A DNA stretch of 6,472 nt. It comes from Thermoplasmata archaeon. GTDB taxonomy: Archaea > Thermoplasmatota > Thermoplasmata > Thermoplasmatales > Thermoplasmataceae. A program made the translations under genes and the position numbers. Below are positions 1-4,957 of the stretch, in pieces (the stretch's first letter is position 1; the number at the start of each line of letters is the position of its first letter). The notes beneath the pieces were generated by a model. The model made no database searches. It had not been told where the DNA came from and was given only the letters and a program-made list of their open reading frames with translations. Where the stretch lies: assembly GCA_021850745.1 (NCBI GenBank), contig JAJZKX010000113.1:1-6472 (forward strand), read 5' to 3'.

Positions 1-54
1 AGGACAGAGTGTGCTGCAATAGCTTCTTTTATGATATAAGAAATTATTTAAAGG

Positions 55-75
55 AAAGAAAGACAAAGAATTGAA
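55..75 (-). terminator. Possible T-rich terminator downstream of the FBP gene
   Basis: Read on the minus strand, the stretch just past the stop codon is rich in pyrimidine tracts with repeated CTTT units and no stable hairpin. Archaeal RNA polymerase commonly stops at such T-rich tracts. The remaining bases 1-54 could hold the end of a neighbouring gene, but nothing there can be identified. Confidence 0.35.
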
Positions 76-81
76 GTATAA

Positions 82-1239
82 TCAGTCGAAATCCTTGGTT
101 GAGACTTTAAGCTTCTTCTTTGCCGGTTCCATGTCGATGTGCTGGAACTGTGATTTCAATTTTTCAAGTACTCTTGGTAATGAAGTGTATTCCATTTCAT
201 CCTCTGGTAACCTGTGTGGCTCAAATGGCCCCATCCTTCTGAGATAATCAACAATGTCAACAGCCGTCTTCCTTGCACCGTCGAAAGCTGGATCATCGAA
301 CATATCAACAGGACCTGTCAATTTTCCATCTTTAAGAACAAAACCCAGGGCAACAACCCTCGGTGGTCCGTCGAATCTTGTCATTTTTGCATCTTTCATG
401 CCAACGGGCATAAGAGGACCATTGAATGATCCCCTCATCCATCCTGAAACCAGGTACGGATGTGAAAAAGCCTCCAGTGATTCGCCCGCGGCAGGCAGGC
501 CTGACTGTATCCTTACAATGCCCGCCGGGTCATCCTTTCCTACATATTCACCAGCTATAAATGAGAGTTTATCAGTCGTTATGACAGACACATTCTCATC
601 CGGGAGTTTTTCATGGTTTTCCTTTGTGAACACCCTCTTAACTACATACCTGCTCTTTGAACCGATCATGCCCATGATATCGTACATGTGTTCAGGCGTG
701 TTGAGGTAAATCTTCTTTCCCTCGATTATGTCCCATATCTCGAACTTGAATCCGTCATGCATATTTGGGTCTATAACAAGACCAGGAGTGTTATATGGGT
801 CTGCAAACATCTTGAATATAGGGAAATTGAATGCTCCCGGCTCTGTCTTATCCATCATGTATATTATAAACGGTTCGGATTTCCTGGCGTTTATTTCCAT
901 CTCTGCGACTCCCGGCCCCATTCCCTTAATGTTGCCTGAGAAAGAATCTTTCAGGAGGTCCTGTCCGGCACCGTAAAGTCCAACCTTCTTCGCCAGTGCA
1001 GTGCCTGCTATGAACGCGTTCCATGCAAGTTCATGGATTTCAGAATTGTCTACACCGAGATTATGTATCATGGTTATCTGTATATCGTCCCCGACGTGGG
1101 AAATAAAATGATCTGTAAGAATTCCACTTCCGTGCTCTCTTATATATTTTCCAACTTCCTGAACTACCGGTTCGTAAACGCTGGAATGCCCGGGAAGGCT
1201 TCCTATGTCTGCTTTTATATGAGATATTGTAGTCTTCAT
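82..1239 (-). CDS. fbp: Fructose-1,6-bisphosphate aldolase/phosphatase (archaeal bifunctional type)
   Basis: This cytosolic enzyme of the archaeal FBPA/P (class V FBPase) family condenses dihydroxyacetone phosphate with glyceraldehyde-3-phosphate and then dephosphorylates the fructose-1,6-bisphosphate to fructose-6-phosphate, a one-way gluconeogenic step. The 385-residue protein is full length for the family. Metal/phosphatase residues are visible in the N-terminal KADIGS-PGH block (D11, H18), in GDD (D51, D52), at Q93 and at D130-K131. The aldolase part shows Y232-x-x-K235-D-D, which matches the family's catalytic tyrosine and Schiff-base lysine, and Y351 in EYTSLP fits the third catalytic tyrosine at the same numbering offset. 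The ATG lies 27 nt from the centre of a TATA box, so the mRNA is probably leaderless. It is transcribed divergently from the M50 protease. Nothing is truncated or missing. The family assignment is very secure; the bifunctionality follows from known family members. Confidence 0.96.
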   Translation of the reverse strand: MKTTISHIKADIGSLPGHSSVYEPVVQEVGKYIREHGSGILTDHFISHVGDDIQITMIHNLGVDNSEIHELAWNAFIAGTALAKKVGLYGAGQDLLKDSFSGNIKGMGPGVAEMEINARKSEPFIIYMMDKTEPGAFNFPIFKMFADPYNTPGLVIDPNMHDGFKFEIWDIIEGKKIYLNTPEHMYDIMGMIGSKSRYVVKRVFTKENHEKLPDENVSVITTDKLSFIAGEYVGKDDPAGIVRIQSGLPAAGESLEAFSHPYLVSGWMRGSFNGPLMPVGMKDAKMTRFDGPPRVVALGFVLKDGKLTGPVDMFDDPAFDGARKTAVDIVDYLRRMGPFEPHRLPEDEMEYTSLPRVLEKLKSQFQHIDMEPAKKKLKVSTKDFD

Positions 1240-1262
1240 GAGATTAATTAGTTATATCTTCA

Positions 1263-1269
1263 TTTAAAT
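1263..1269 (-). promoter_or_regulatory. TATA box for the FBP aldolase/phosphatase gene
   Basis: TTTAAAT is centred 27 nt upstream of the ATG at 1239 on the minus strand. This is the spacing expected for an archaeal TATA box when transcription starts at the first base of the start codon, so a leaderless mRNA is inferred. No Shine-Dalgarno sequence lies before the ATG, which agrees with this reading. Confidence 0.6.
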
Positions 1270-1330
1270 GTTTCGCAGATCACTTTTTTGAATAGCCAAT
1301 CAACGATTTTTTTTGTTTTGTACATCGGCA

Positions 1331-1346
1331 TTTTGAATAATCAAAA
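1331..1346. repeat. Inverted repeat TTTTGA-N4-TCAAAA in the fbp/M50 divergent promoter region
   Basis: A perfect 6-bp inverted repeat with a 4-nt spacer lies about 22 nt upstream of the protease TATA box and about 60 nt upstream of the fbp TATA box. A degenerate copy of the same arrangement (TTTTGAATA followed by AATCAA) lies at 1286-1303. The position suits a regulator-binding site for one or both divergent genes. This is inferred from position and symmetry only, and A/T-rich symmetry can arise by chance. Confidence 0.35.
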
Positions 1347-1367
1347 CATTTGCATAAGTGAAAAGAG

Positions 1368-1375
1368 TTATAATT
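1368..1375 (+). promoter_or_regulatory. TATA box that fixes the M50 protease start at ATG 1398
   Basis: TTATAATT is centred about 26.5 nt upstream of the ATG at 1398, so the transcript is expected to begin at that ATG. An in-frame TTG at 1374 would give eight more residues, but it sits inside the TATA box and would lie upstream of the transcript's 5' end. The ATG is therefore the supported start. Confidence 0.6.
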
Positions 1376-1397
1376 GAAGGTTTTATTATGCTTCAGC

Positions 1398-2954
1398 ATG
1401 CTCAATCCTCTTCTAATTGTACTGTTGATAATTATTGCCTGGGGTCTCATACTGGTAATTGCGGCCCCATTTATTAGGAAGTCGAAACATTTTTCATTCA
1501 TGGGCCCTGCCATCATGGTAAAGGCCGTAAAAAACAGGAAGATAATGGATAAGGTATCCTCAAGATTTCCGGGAATAATTTTCTCGCGTATTTCAGTGGT
1601 GCTGGTTATCATTTCATCCATAGTTGCGATGGTTTTCCTCATATACGGGTCCTATCTGGCGACTGTTGTTCGCGATGTAAGTCCCCCCTCCCTGCTTCTT
1701 TACCTGGTTTTGCCAGGCATTAACCCGGCAATTCCGATTGTTTTTGGAACAGTTTCGCTGATTGCCGCAGTTGTGATTCATGAATTTTTTCACGGTATTG
1801 TGGCAAAAAAGCATAACATAACAGTAAAGGCAGTAGGTGCGCTTTTTTTTATAGTTCCTATAGGTGCATTCGTAGAACCTGATGAGAAAGAGGTTACTGA
1901 GGCTGATCCGGTGATACGAAGAAGAATATTTGCATCTGGGCCGGGCATAAATATAGTGATAGCATTTGTTGCCCTGCTGATCCTGCTCTTTGCCATGGCA
2001 CCACTTGCAACCCCAATACACCAGGGTTTATACGTGGAAAGCGTTCAGGCAAATTCATCATACAGCAGTATTGCTGACAGAAGCGAGATAACTTCCATAG
2101 GAAATTATTCCGGCACTAACCTGTATAACATAATGGAAAATTCAACAATAATGCCTGGAACCATGACTGATGTCACTGTGTTCAACGGTAGCGCTTCTGC
2201 CAGGGAAATGGTTCCTGCAGGCCTTGTGGTCCTGGGCACCATTGAAGGGTTTCCTGCATACAAAAATATATCTCTGGGAAGCATAATCTACTCCATAGAC
2301 GGGACACCCATATACAATTCAACCCAGCTTACCAATATCCTCAATAATATAACCCCGGGCACAACAATAGGAATGACCACGCTCAACTATACCACAGGAA
2401 ATGGTGGTCCCTTGCAGAGCAACTTCACATTTGTAACCGGGTCAAAATACAACTATTATGCAAAGTATGACCCAACTGCAAACAGTGCCTCATACAAGGA
2501 CCAGAGTTTCATAGGCGTAGAGATCAGTTACCTTGGTGTCAGCTCCCTCCCAATCAATGAGATAAGGTCCGAAGTTCTAGGAACATCCATGCTGACCAGC
2601 CCATGGTATGGCACCCTTAGCACAATAGCACTCCCTTTCTCCGGCCTTTCACCCATTCCGGGAAAACTTGCAAGCCTATTCTCGACGCCATTTGATCCAT
2701 TTATATTCTGGGGACTCTTCAATACACTGTTCTGGCTTTTCTGGATGGATTTTCTGCTGGGGATAACCAATGCGCTGCCGTTCTTCATTCTTGATGGGGG
2801 ACAATTCTTCAAAGATACCCTGAAAATATCGTCTCGCAGGAGAATATTGAAAAAATTGGGTGACGATAAGACCATTGCCAATATTGCCCTGATGATGAAC
2901 TTCATTGTGTTTTTCCTGATATTATGGGAAATCATTGCACTGGAACACGTATGA
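1398..2954 (+). CDS. Site-2-type intramembrane zinc metalloprotease (M50) with PDZ-like domain
   Basis: This 518-residue polytopic membrane protein belongs to the M50/site-2 protease family, which cleaves transmembrane segments of substrates such as membrane-tethered regulators. The zinc motif HEFFH is at residues 128-132 inside a membrane segment, and the third ligand lies in NALPFFILDGGQ (458-469, D466). Hydrophobic segments are near 5-24, 66-90, 112-135, 146-160, 183-204, 436-463 and 495-514. Between the two catalytic motifs is a polar insert (about 210-400) whose segment around 275-330, with GSIIYSIDGTPI, looks like a PDZ domain. The insert carries nine N-x-S/T sequons. It is divergent from the fbp gene and about 100 nt ahead of L40e, with no obvious substrate gene alongside. 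The ATG start is set by the TATA position. Family assignment is secure; the substrate is unknown. Confidence 0.93.
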   Translation: MLNPLLIVLLIIIAWGLILVIAAPFIRKSKHFSFMGPAIMVKAVKNRKIMDKVSSRFPGIIFSRISVVLVIISSIVAMVFLIYGSYLATVVRDVSPPSLLLYLVLPGINPAIPIVFGTVSLIAAVVIHEFFHGIVAKKHNITVKAVGALFFIVPIGAFVEPDEKEVTEADPVIRRRIFASGPGINIVIAFVALLILLFAMAPLATPIHQGLYVESVQANSSYSSIADRSEITSIGNYSGTNLYNIMENSTIMPGTMTDVTVFNGSASAREMVPAGLVVLGTIEGFPAYKNISLGSIIYSIDGTPIYNSTQLTNILNNITPGTTIGMTTLNYTTGNGGPLQSNFTFVTGSKYNYYAKYDPTANSASYKDQSFIGVEISYLGVSSLPINEIRSEVLGTSMLTSPWYGTLSTIALPFSGLSPIPGKLASLFSTPFDPFIFWGLFNTLFWLFWMDFLLGITNALPFFILDGGQFFKDTLKISSRRRILKKLGDDKTIANIALMMNFIVFFLILWEIIALEHV

Positions 2955-3003
2955 GGCTGCTTTGATTTCCGGATCATACTCCCAGGAACTCCAATGCAAT
3001 ACC

Positions 3004-3011
3004 TTTAATAT
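3004..3011 (+). promoter_or_regulatory. Probable TATA box for the L40e-purQ unit
   Basis: TTTAATAT lies about 46 nt upstream of the L40e ATG, which would place the transcript start near 3034 and give a leader of roughly 20 nt. That leader contains AGGATGAT (3041-3048), a weak match to the archaeal Shine-Dalgarno sequence, 5 nt before the ATG. The 99-nt gap after the protease gene shows no other clear element. Confidence 0.4.
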
Positions 3012-3053
3012 TGATTCAAAATTATCCGGCATAAATCAAAAGGATGATAAATA

Positions 3054-3203
3054 ATGGCATTCCCTGAAGCAGTTGAAAGAAGACTTAACAAAAAGATTTG
3101 TATGAAATGCAATGCTAGAAACTCACCCAGAGCTGAAAGATGCAGAAAATGCGGCTACACTGGACTGAGGATGAAAGCAAAGGAAAGGAGAGGCGGACAG
3201 TAA
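3054..3203 (+). CDS. rpl40e: Large-subunit ribosomal protein L40e
   Basis: This 49-residue basic protein is a structural component of the archaeal 50S subunit, homologous to the ribosomal part of the eukaryotic ubiquitin-L40 fusion. The sequence shows the family pattern: a short N-terminal part with FPEA and NKKIC, a zinc ribbon with C16-x2-C19 and C30-x2-C33, the NAR block after the first pair, RKCGYTGLR, and a basic tail ending KAKERRGGQ. Length is usual for archaeal L40e, which is not fused to ubiquitin. The ATG is preceded by a weak Shine-Dalgarno-like AGGATGAT. The stop lies 11 nt before the purQ ATG, so the two genes are probably cotranscribed. The recognition is very secure despite the small size. 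Confidence 0.95.
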   Translation: MAFPEAVERRLNKKICMKCNARNSPRAERCRKCGYTGLRMKAKERRGGQ

Positions 3204-3214
3204 GAGAATACCTT

Positions 3215-4000
3215 ATGGAAGAACCTGAAGTTGCAATTTTGCGCATGGAAGGCACAAATTGCGAAGATGAAGCTTTTCATGCATTTCAGGATTCTGGATT
3301 CAAGCCCAGATACATACATATAAACGAACTCAAGAACAGGAAGGAGGACCTCCAGGATTTTTCCTCCATATTCCTGCCAGGCGGATTTTCTGCTGGTGAT
3401 TATATCAGGGCGGGATCTATCTTCTCTGCAAGGCTTGCGGAGTATTCTATGAAAGACCTGGAAAAATTTGTGGATGATGGAAAGCCCCTGGTAGGTGTGT
3501 GCAATGGTTTTCAGATACTTGCCGAACTTGGATTCATACCTGACCTGGATGGCAGGATGGAAAGGAAAGTGGGGTTGGCCCCAAACAGCTCCAACAGGTT
3601 TGAATGCAGGATGTCCTATGTGAAACTTACAGGAAAAAACCGCATTCTTGGGGAAATTAAGAAGGATCTCCCCTACATGGTTCCAGTAGCGCACGCGGAA
3701 GGAAGGATAGTCACAGCAAGAGACCGCGACTTTGTCAATAATCTGGAGGAAAGCGGGCAGATTCTGTTCAGATACTCCATGCCTGATGGAAGTGAGGCTT
3801 CATACCCGTGGAATCCCAATGGTTCAGCCGGGTCAATAGCGGGACTGAGCAATTCACAGGGTAACGTGATCGGCCTTATGCCGCACCCAGAGCGAATTTA
3901 CAACTTTTTCGGGAAACTGCCCCATGGTTCCAATGAGAATATACTAGGCAGAAACTTCTTTGACTCCATATACAATTATATAAAGAAGAAAGCCTTTTGA
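3215..4000 (+). CDS. purQ: Phosphoribosylformylglycinamidine synthase subunit PurQ (glutaminase)
   Basis: PurQ is the class I glutamine amidotransferase subunit of FGAM synthase. It releases ammonia from glutamine for PurL, with PurS as partner, to convert FGAR to FGAM in de novo purine synthesis in the cytosol. The 261-residue protein has the catalytic nucleophile in GVCNGFQ (C96) and the histidine and glutamate in MPHPER (H224, E226). The family's LPGGFSAGDYIRAG (54-67) and VAHAEGR (158-164) blocks are also present. The open frame reaches back to an ATG at 3140, but that would overlap L40e by 64 nt and add 25 residues with no family character, while homologues begin at the VAILRMEGTNC strand, so ATG 3215 is chosen. 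No strong Shine-Dalgarno is seen, so translation may depend on coupling to L40e. purL and purS are not in this window. Confidence 0.95.
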   Translation: MEEPEVAILRMEGTNCEDEAFHAFQDSGFKPRYIHINELKNRKEDLQDFSSIFLPGGFSAGDYIRAGSIFSARLAEYSMKDLEKFVDDGKPLVGVCNGFQILAELGFIPDLDGRMERKVGLAPNSSNRFECRMSYVKLTGKNRILGEIKKDLPYMVPVAHAEGRIVTARDRDFVNNLEESGQILFRYSMPDGSEASYPWNPNGSAGSIAGLSNSQGNVIGLMPHPERIYNFFGKLPHGSNENILGRNFFDSIYNYIKKKAF

Positions 4001-4004
4001 AAAA
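4000..4004 (-). terminator. Possible T-tract terminator for the TrmB-like regulator gene
   Basis: On the minus strand a TTTTT run begins 5 nt past the regulator's stop codon and overlaps the end of purQ. It is short and supported only by position and composition. Confidence 0.25.
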
Positions 4005-4008
4005 TAGA

Positions 4009-4371
4009 TCAGTAATATTCACTGAATTTTTTAAGCATGGCATCCAGGCTGTCCTTGGTCTCCCTCACCTTTGTTTCCAGTACCTTTCTCAACTCCGGCC
4101 CTTCAAGCGACCTGAAGACTAGATACTGCCCCCCGCTCTCGATGCATTTCATCTCCTTTTTTACAAGACCAAGGGAGCTGAGTTTCTGTATATTCTTGTA
4201 TACAGTAGTGCGGTTTCTTTTCACGTCCGAGGCAATCTGATCCAGGGACTTATCCTCTTTTTCACTCAGCGTATAGAATATCTTGTAGTCGATCTCACTG
4301 AGGCGGTACAGGCATGAAAGGAGATCACTGCATGCAACCTTCTTCTTTGAGTTTGGATAGAGTGACAGCAC
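4009..4371 (-). CDS. Small TrmB-like winged helix-turn-helix transcriptional regulator
   Basis: This 120-residue protein looks like a single-domain DNA-binding regulator of the archaeal TrmB-like family. Residues about 22-85 form the winged helix: LSEIDYKIFYTL as first helix, SLDQIASDVKRNRTTVYKNIQKL as the helix-turn-helix (42-64), and a wing with KCIESGGQYLVFRSL (75-89). Residues 90-118 are charged and helical, probably a dimerisation coil. No sugar-binding domain is present, unlike long TrmB proteins. The start is GTG: an in-frame stop lies 12 nt upstream at 4381-4383 and no earlier ATG exists. Three cysteines (C14, C20, C76) flank and touch the DNA-binding domain. The gene is convergent with purQ and divergent from the thioredoxin operon. 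Control of itself and of that operon is inferred from the shared upstream region, and redox sensing is a hypothesis. Confidence 0.85.
   Translation of the reverse strand: MLSLYPNSKKKVACSDLLSCLYRLSEIDYKIFYTLSEKEDKSLDQIASDVKRNRTTVYKNIQKLSSLGLVKKEMKCIESGGQYLVFRSLEGPELRKVLETKVRETKDSLDAMLKKFSEYY
4027..4032 (+). terminator. Possible T-tract terminator for purQ
   Basis: A run of six T residues lies 27 nt past the purQ stop, inside the 3' end of the convergent regulator gene. Oligo-T tracts on the coding strand are typical archaeal termination signals. No hairpin precedes it. Confidence 0.3.
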
Positions 4372-4377
4372 CTTTAG

Positions 4378-4394
4378 ATATCAGGCCCTGATAT
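4378..4394. promoter_or_regulatory. Perfect inverted repeat ATATCAGG-C-CCTGATAT, candidate operator
   Basis: Two perfectly complementary 8-bp arms are separated by one base. The palindrome occupies roughly -7 to -23 relative to the regulator's GTG, between its TATA region and its expected transcription start. This is a usual place for archaeal autorepressor sites. It is nested within a direct repeat of TTTAGATAT at 4373-4381 and 4394-4402, spaced 21 bp, or two helical turns. Binding by the adjacent TrmB-like protein is inferred. Confidence 0.55.
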
Positions 4395-4405
4395 TTAGAT
4401 ATTTT
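4391..4405 (-). promoter_or_regulatory. Probable TATA region for the TrmB-like regulator gene
   Basis: On the minus strand this reads AAAATATCTAAATAT, whose two A/T cores are centred about 24 and 31 nt upstream of the GTG at 4371. This fits a leaderless transcript starting at the GTG. The downstream core overlaps one arm of the inverted repeat centred at 4386, so a protein bound there could block TBP or RNA polymerase. Confidence 0.45.
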
Positions 4406-4408
4406 GTG

Positions 4409-4431
4409 AAATTTGAAATATCGTCAAATTT
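4409..4431. promoter_or_regulatory. Perfect inverted repeat AAATTTGA-N7-TCAAATTT overlapping the thioredoxin TATA box
   Basis: Two perfect 8-bp arms (4409-4416 and 4424-4431) are separated by 7 nt. The right arm runs into the TATA box at 4426-4435, so occupancy would be expected to affect TBP/TFB access at the thioredoxin promoter. The centre lies 34 bp from the centre of the other palindrome in this gap. The A/T-rich arms make chance symmetry more likely than for the GC-containing palindrome. Confidence 0.45.
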
Positions 4432-4435
4432 ATAA
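4426..4435 (+). promoter_or_regulatory. Probable TATA box for the thioredoxin operon
   Basis: AAATTTATAA is the best TATA-like element upstream of thioredoxin. It predicts transcription from about 4457 and an mRNA leader of roughly 90 nt. This differs from the leaderless arrangement inferred for fbp, the M50 protease and the regulator in the same window. Confidence 0.5.
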
Positions 4436-4498
4436 CCACGTTTTCAATCCATAACAACAGGAAATTGCATTCAAACCTTTGGGAAGCATGGTCCTGAG

Positions 4499-4546
4499 GT
4501 GAAAAATACCCTGAGGATTTACAACTTGCCTGCGGAGGATGAGTAA
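4499..4546 (+). other. Short open frame (15 codons from GTG) abutting the thioredoxin start, possible leader peptide
   Basis: A frame beginning at GTG 4499 encodes MKNTLRIYNLPAEDE and ends with TAA directly against the thioredoxin ATG. Its last codons contain the thioredoxin Shine-Dalgarno sequence. The frame stays open back to 4436, through codons that include one Cys, but no ATG occurs there and no clear Shine-Dalgarno precedes the GTG. It could be a leader peptide coupled to thioredoxin translation, the remnant of a gene, or chance. It is recorded as a candidate only. Confidence 0.2.
4534..4538 (+). promoter_or_regulatory. Shine-Dalgarno site that sets the thioredoxin start
   Basis: GGAGG, extended by ATGAG, ends 8 nt before the ATG at 4547. 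It is the strongest ribosome binding site in the window. It supports the 4547 start over the in-frame ATG at 4631, and it agrees with a leadered transcript. Confidence 0.75.
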
Positions 4547-4957
4547 ATGACGGATGAGGAACTGGAGAATATAAGAAAAAATATGTACAACAGGATCCTG
4601 AATGCAGAAAAACTGGAGAAAGGGAATAACATGGATGGAAAATCAGTTGAGCTGAATGATGTAAATTTTGACCAGATGGTGAGCAAGCCCGGGCTAATGG
4701 TAGTTGATTTCTGGGCAGAGTGGTGCGCTCCCTGCAGGTTTGTGTCACCTGTACTGGACGAGCTTGCAAAAGAGTATGCCGGTAAAATGGTTCTTGGGAA
4801 ACTGAATGTTGATCTCAATCCCCAGGTATCGGCCAGGTTTATGATAAGGAGCATACCCACCATAATGTTCTTCAAGGATGGAAAGCCGGTTGACACTGTA
4901 ATAGGTGCTCTTCCAAAACCAATGATAGAGACCAAGATAAAGAAGAACCTGAACTAG
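4547..4957 (+). CDS. trxA: Thioredoxin
   Basis: This 136-residue protein is a cytosolic thiol-disulfide oxidoreductase that reduces protein disulfides and is itself recharged by thioredoxin reductase. The thioredoxin fold spans about residues 33-136. The active site is W59-C-A-P-C63, preceded by VVDFWAEW with the buried acid D54, and the cis-proline is in SIPT (P104), followed by FFKDGK. The motif is CAPC rather than the CGPC of bacterial thioredoxins. Ahead of the fold is a charged helical extension of about 30 residues beginning MTDEELENIRKNM, a kind of extension seen in other archaeal thioredoxins. A strong Shine-Dalgarno supports this start. The stop TAG overlaps the GTG of the reductase gene by one base, so the two are one translationally coupled operon. 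Assignment is secure. Confidence 0.95.
   Translation: MTDEELENIRKNMYNRILNAEKLEKGNNMDGKSVELNDVNFDQMVSKPGLMVVDFWAEWCAPCRFVSPVLDELAKEYAGKMVLGKLNVDLNPQVSARFMIRSIPTIMFFKDGKPVDTVIGALPKPMIETKIKKNLN

Noticed and set aside
1..39. Possible tail of a plus-strand gene ending at a TAA at 37-39
   Set aside because: Only 12 codons are visible and they match nothing I recognise; another frame is open just as far, so no coding call is supported.
254..709. 151-codon plus-strand open frame inside the FBP aldolase/phosphatase gene
   Set aside because: It lies entirely opposite a fully conserved enzyme and has no protein-family features of its own.
1374..1397. In-frame TTG start giving an M50 protease eight residues longer
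   Set aside because: The TTG lies within the TATA box that is correctly spaced for a leaderless start at ATG 1398, and the extra residues add no family character.
3140..3214. Upstream in-frame ATG for purQ that would overlap L40e
   Set aside because: It would overlap the L40e gene by 64 nt in another frame, and the added residues are unlike PurQ N-termini. The family strand begins right after ATG 3215.
3155..3694. 179-codon open frame on the minus strand opposite purQ
   Set aside because: It overlaps L40e and purQ completely, shows no recognisable domain, and is explained as a shadow of purQ codon composition.
4519..4935. 138-codon minus-strand open frame opposite thioredoxin
   Set aside because: It is rich in Ser and Phe, as expected for the reverse complement of a Glu/Lys-rich gene, and lies opposite a clear thioredoxin.
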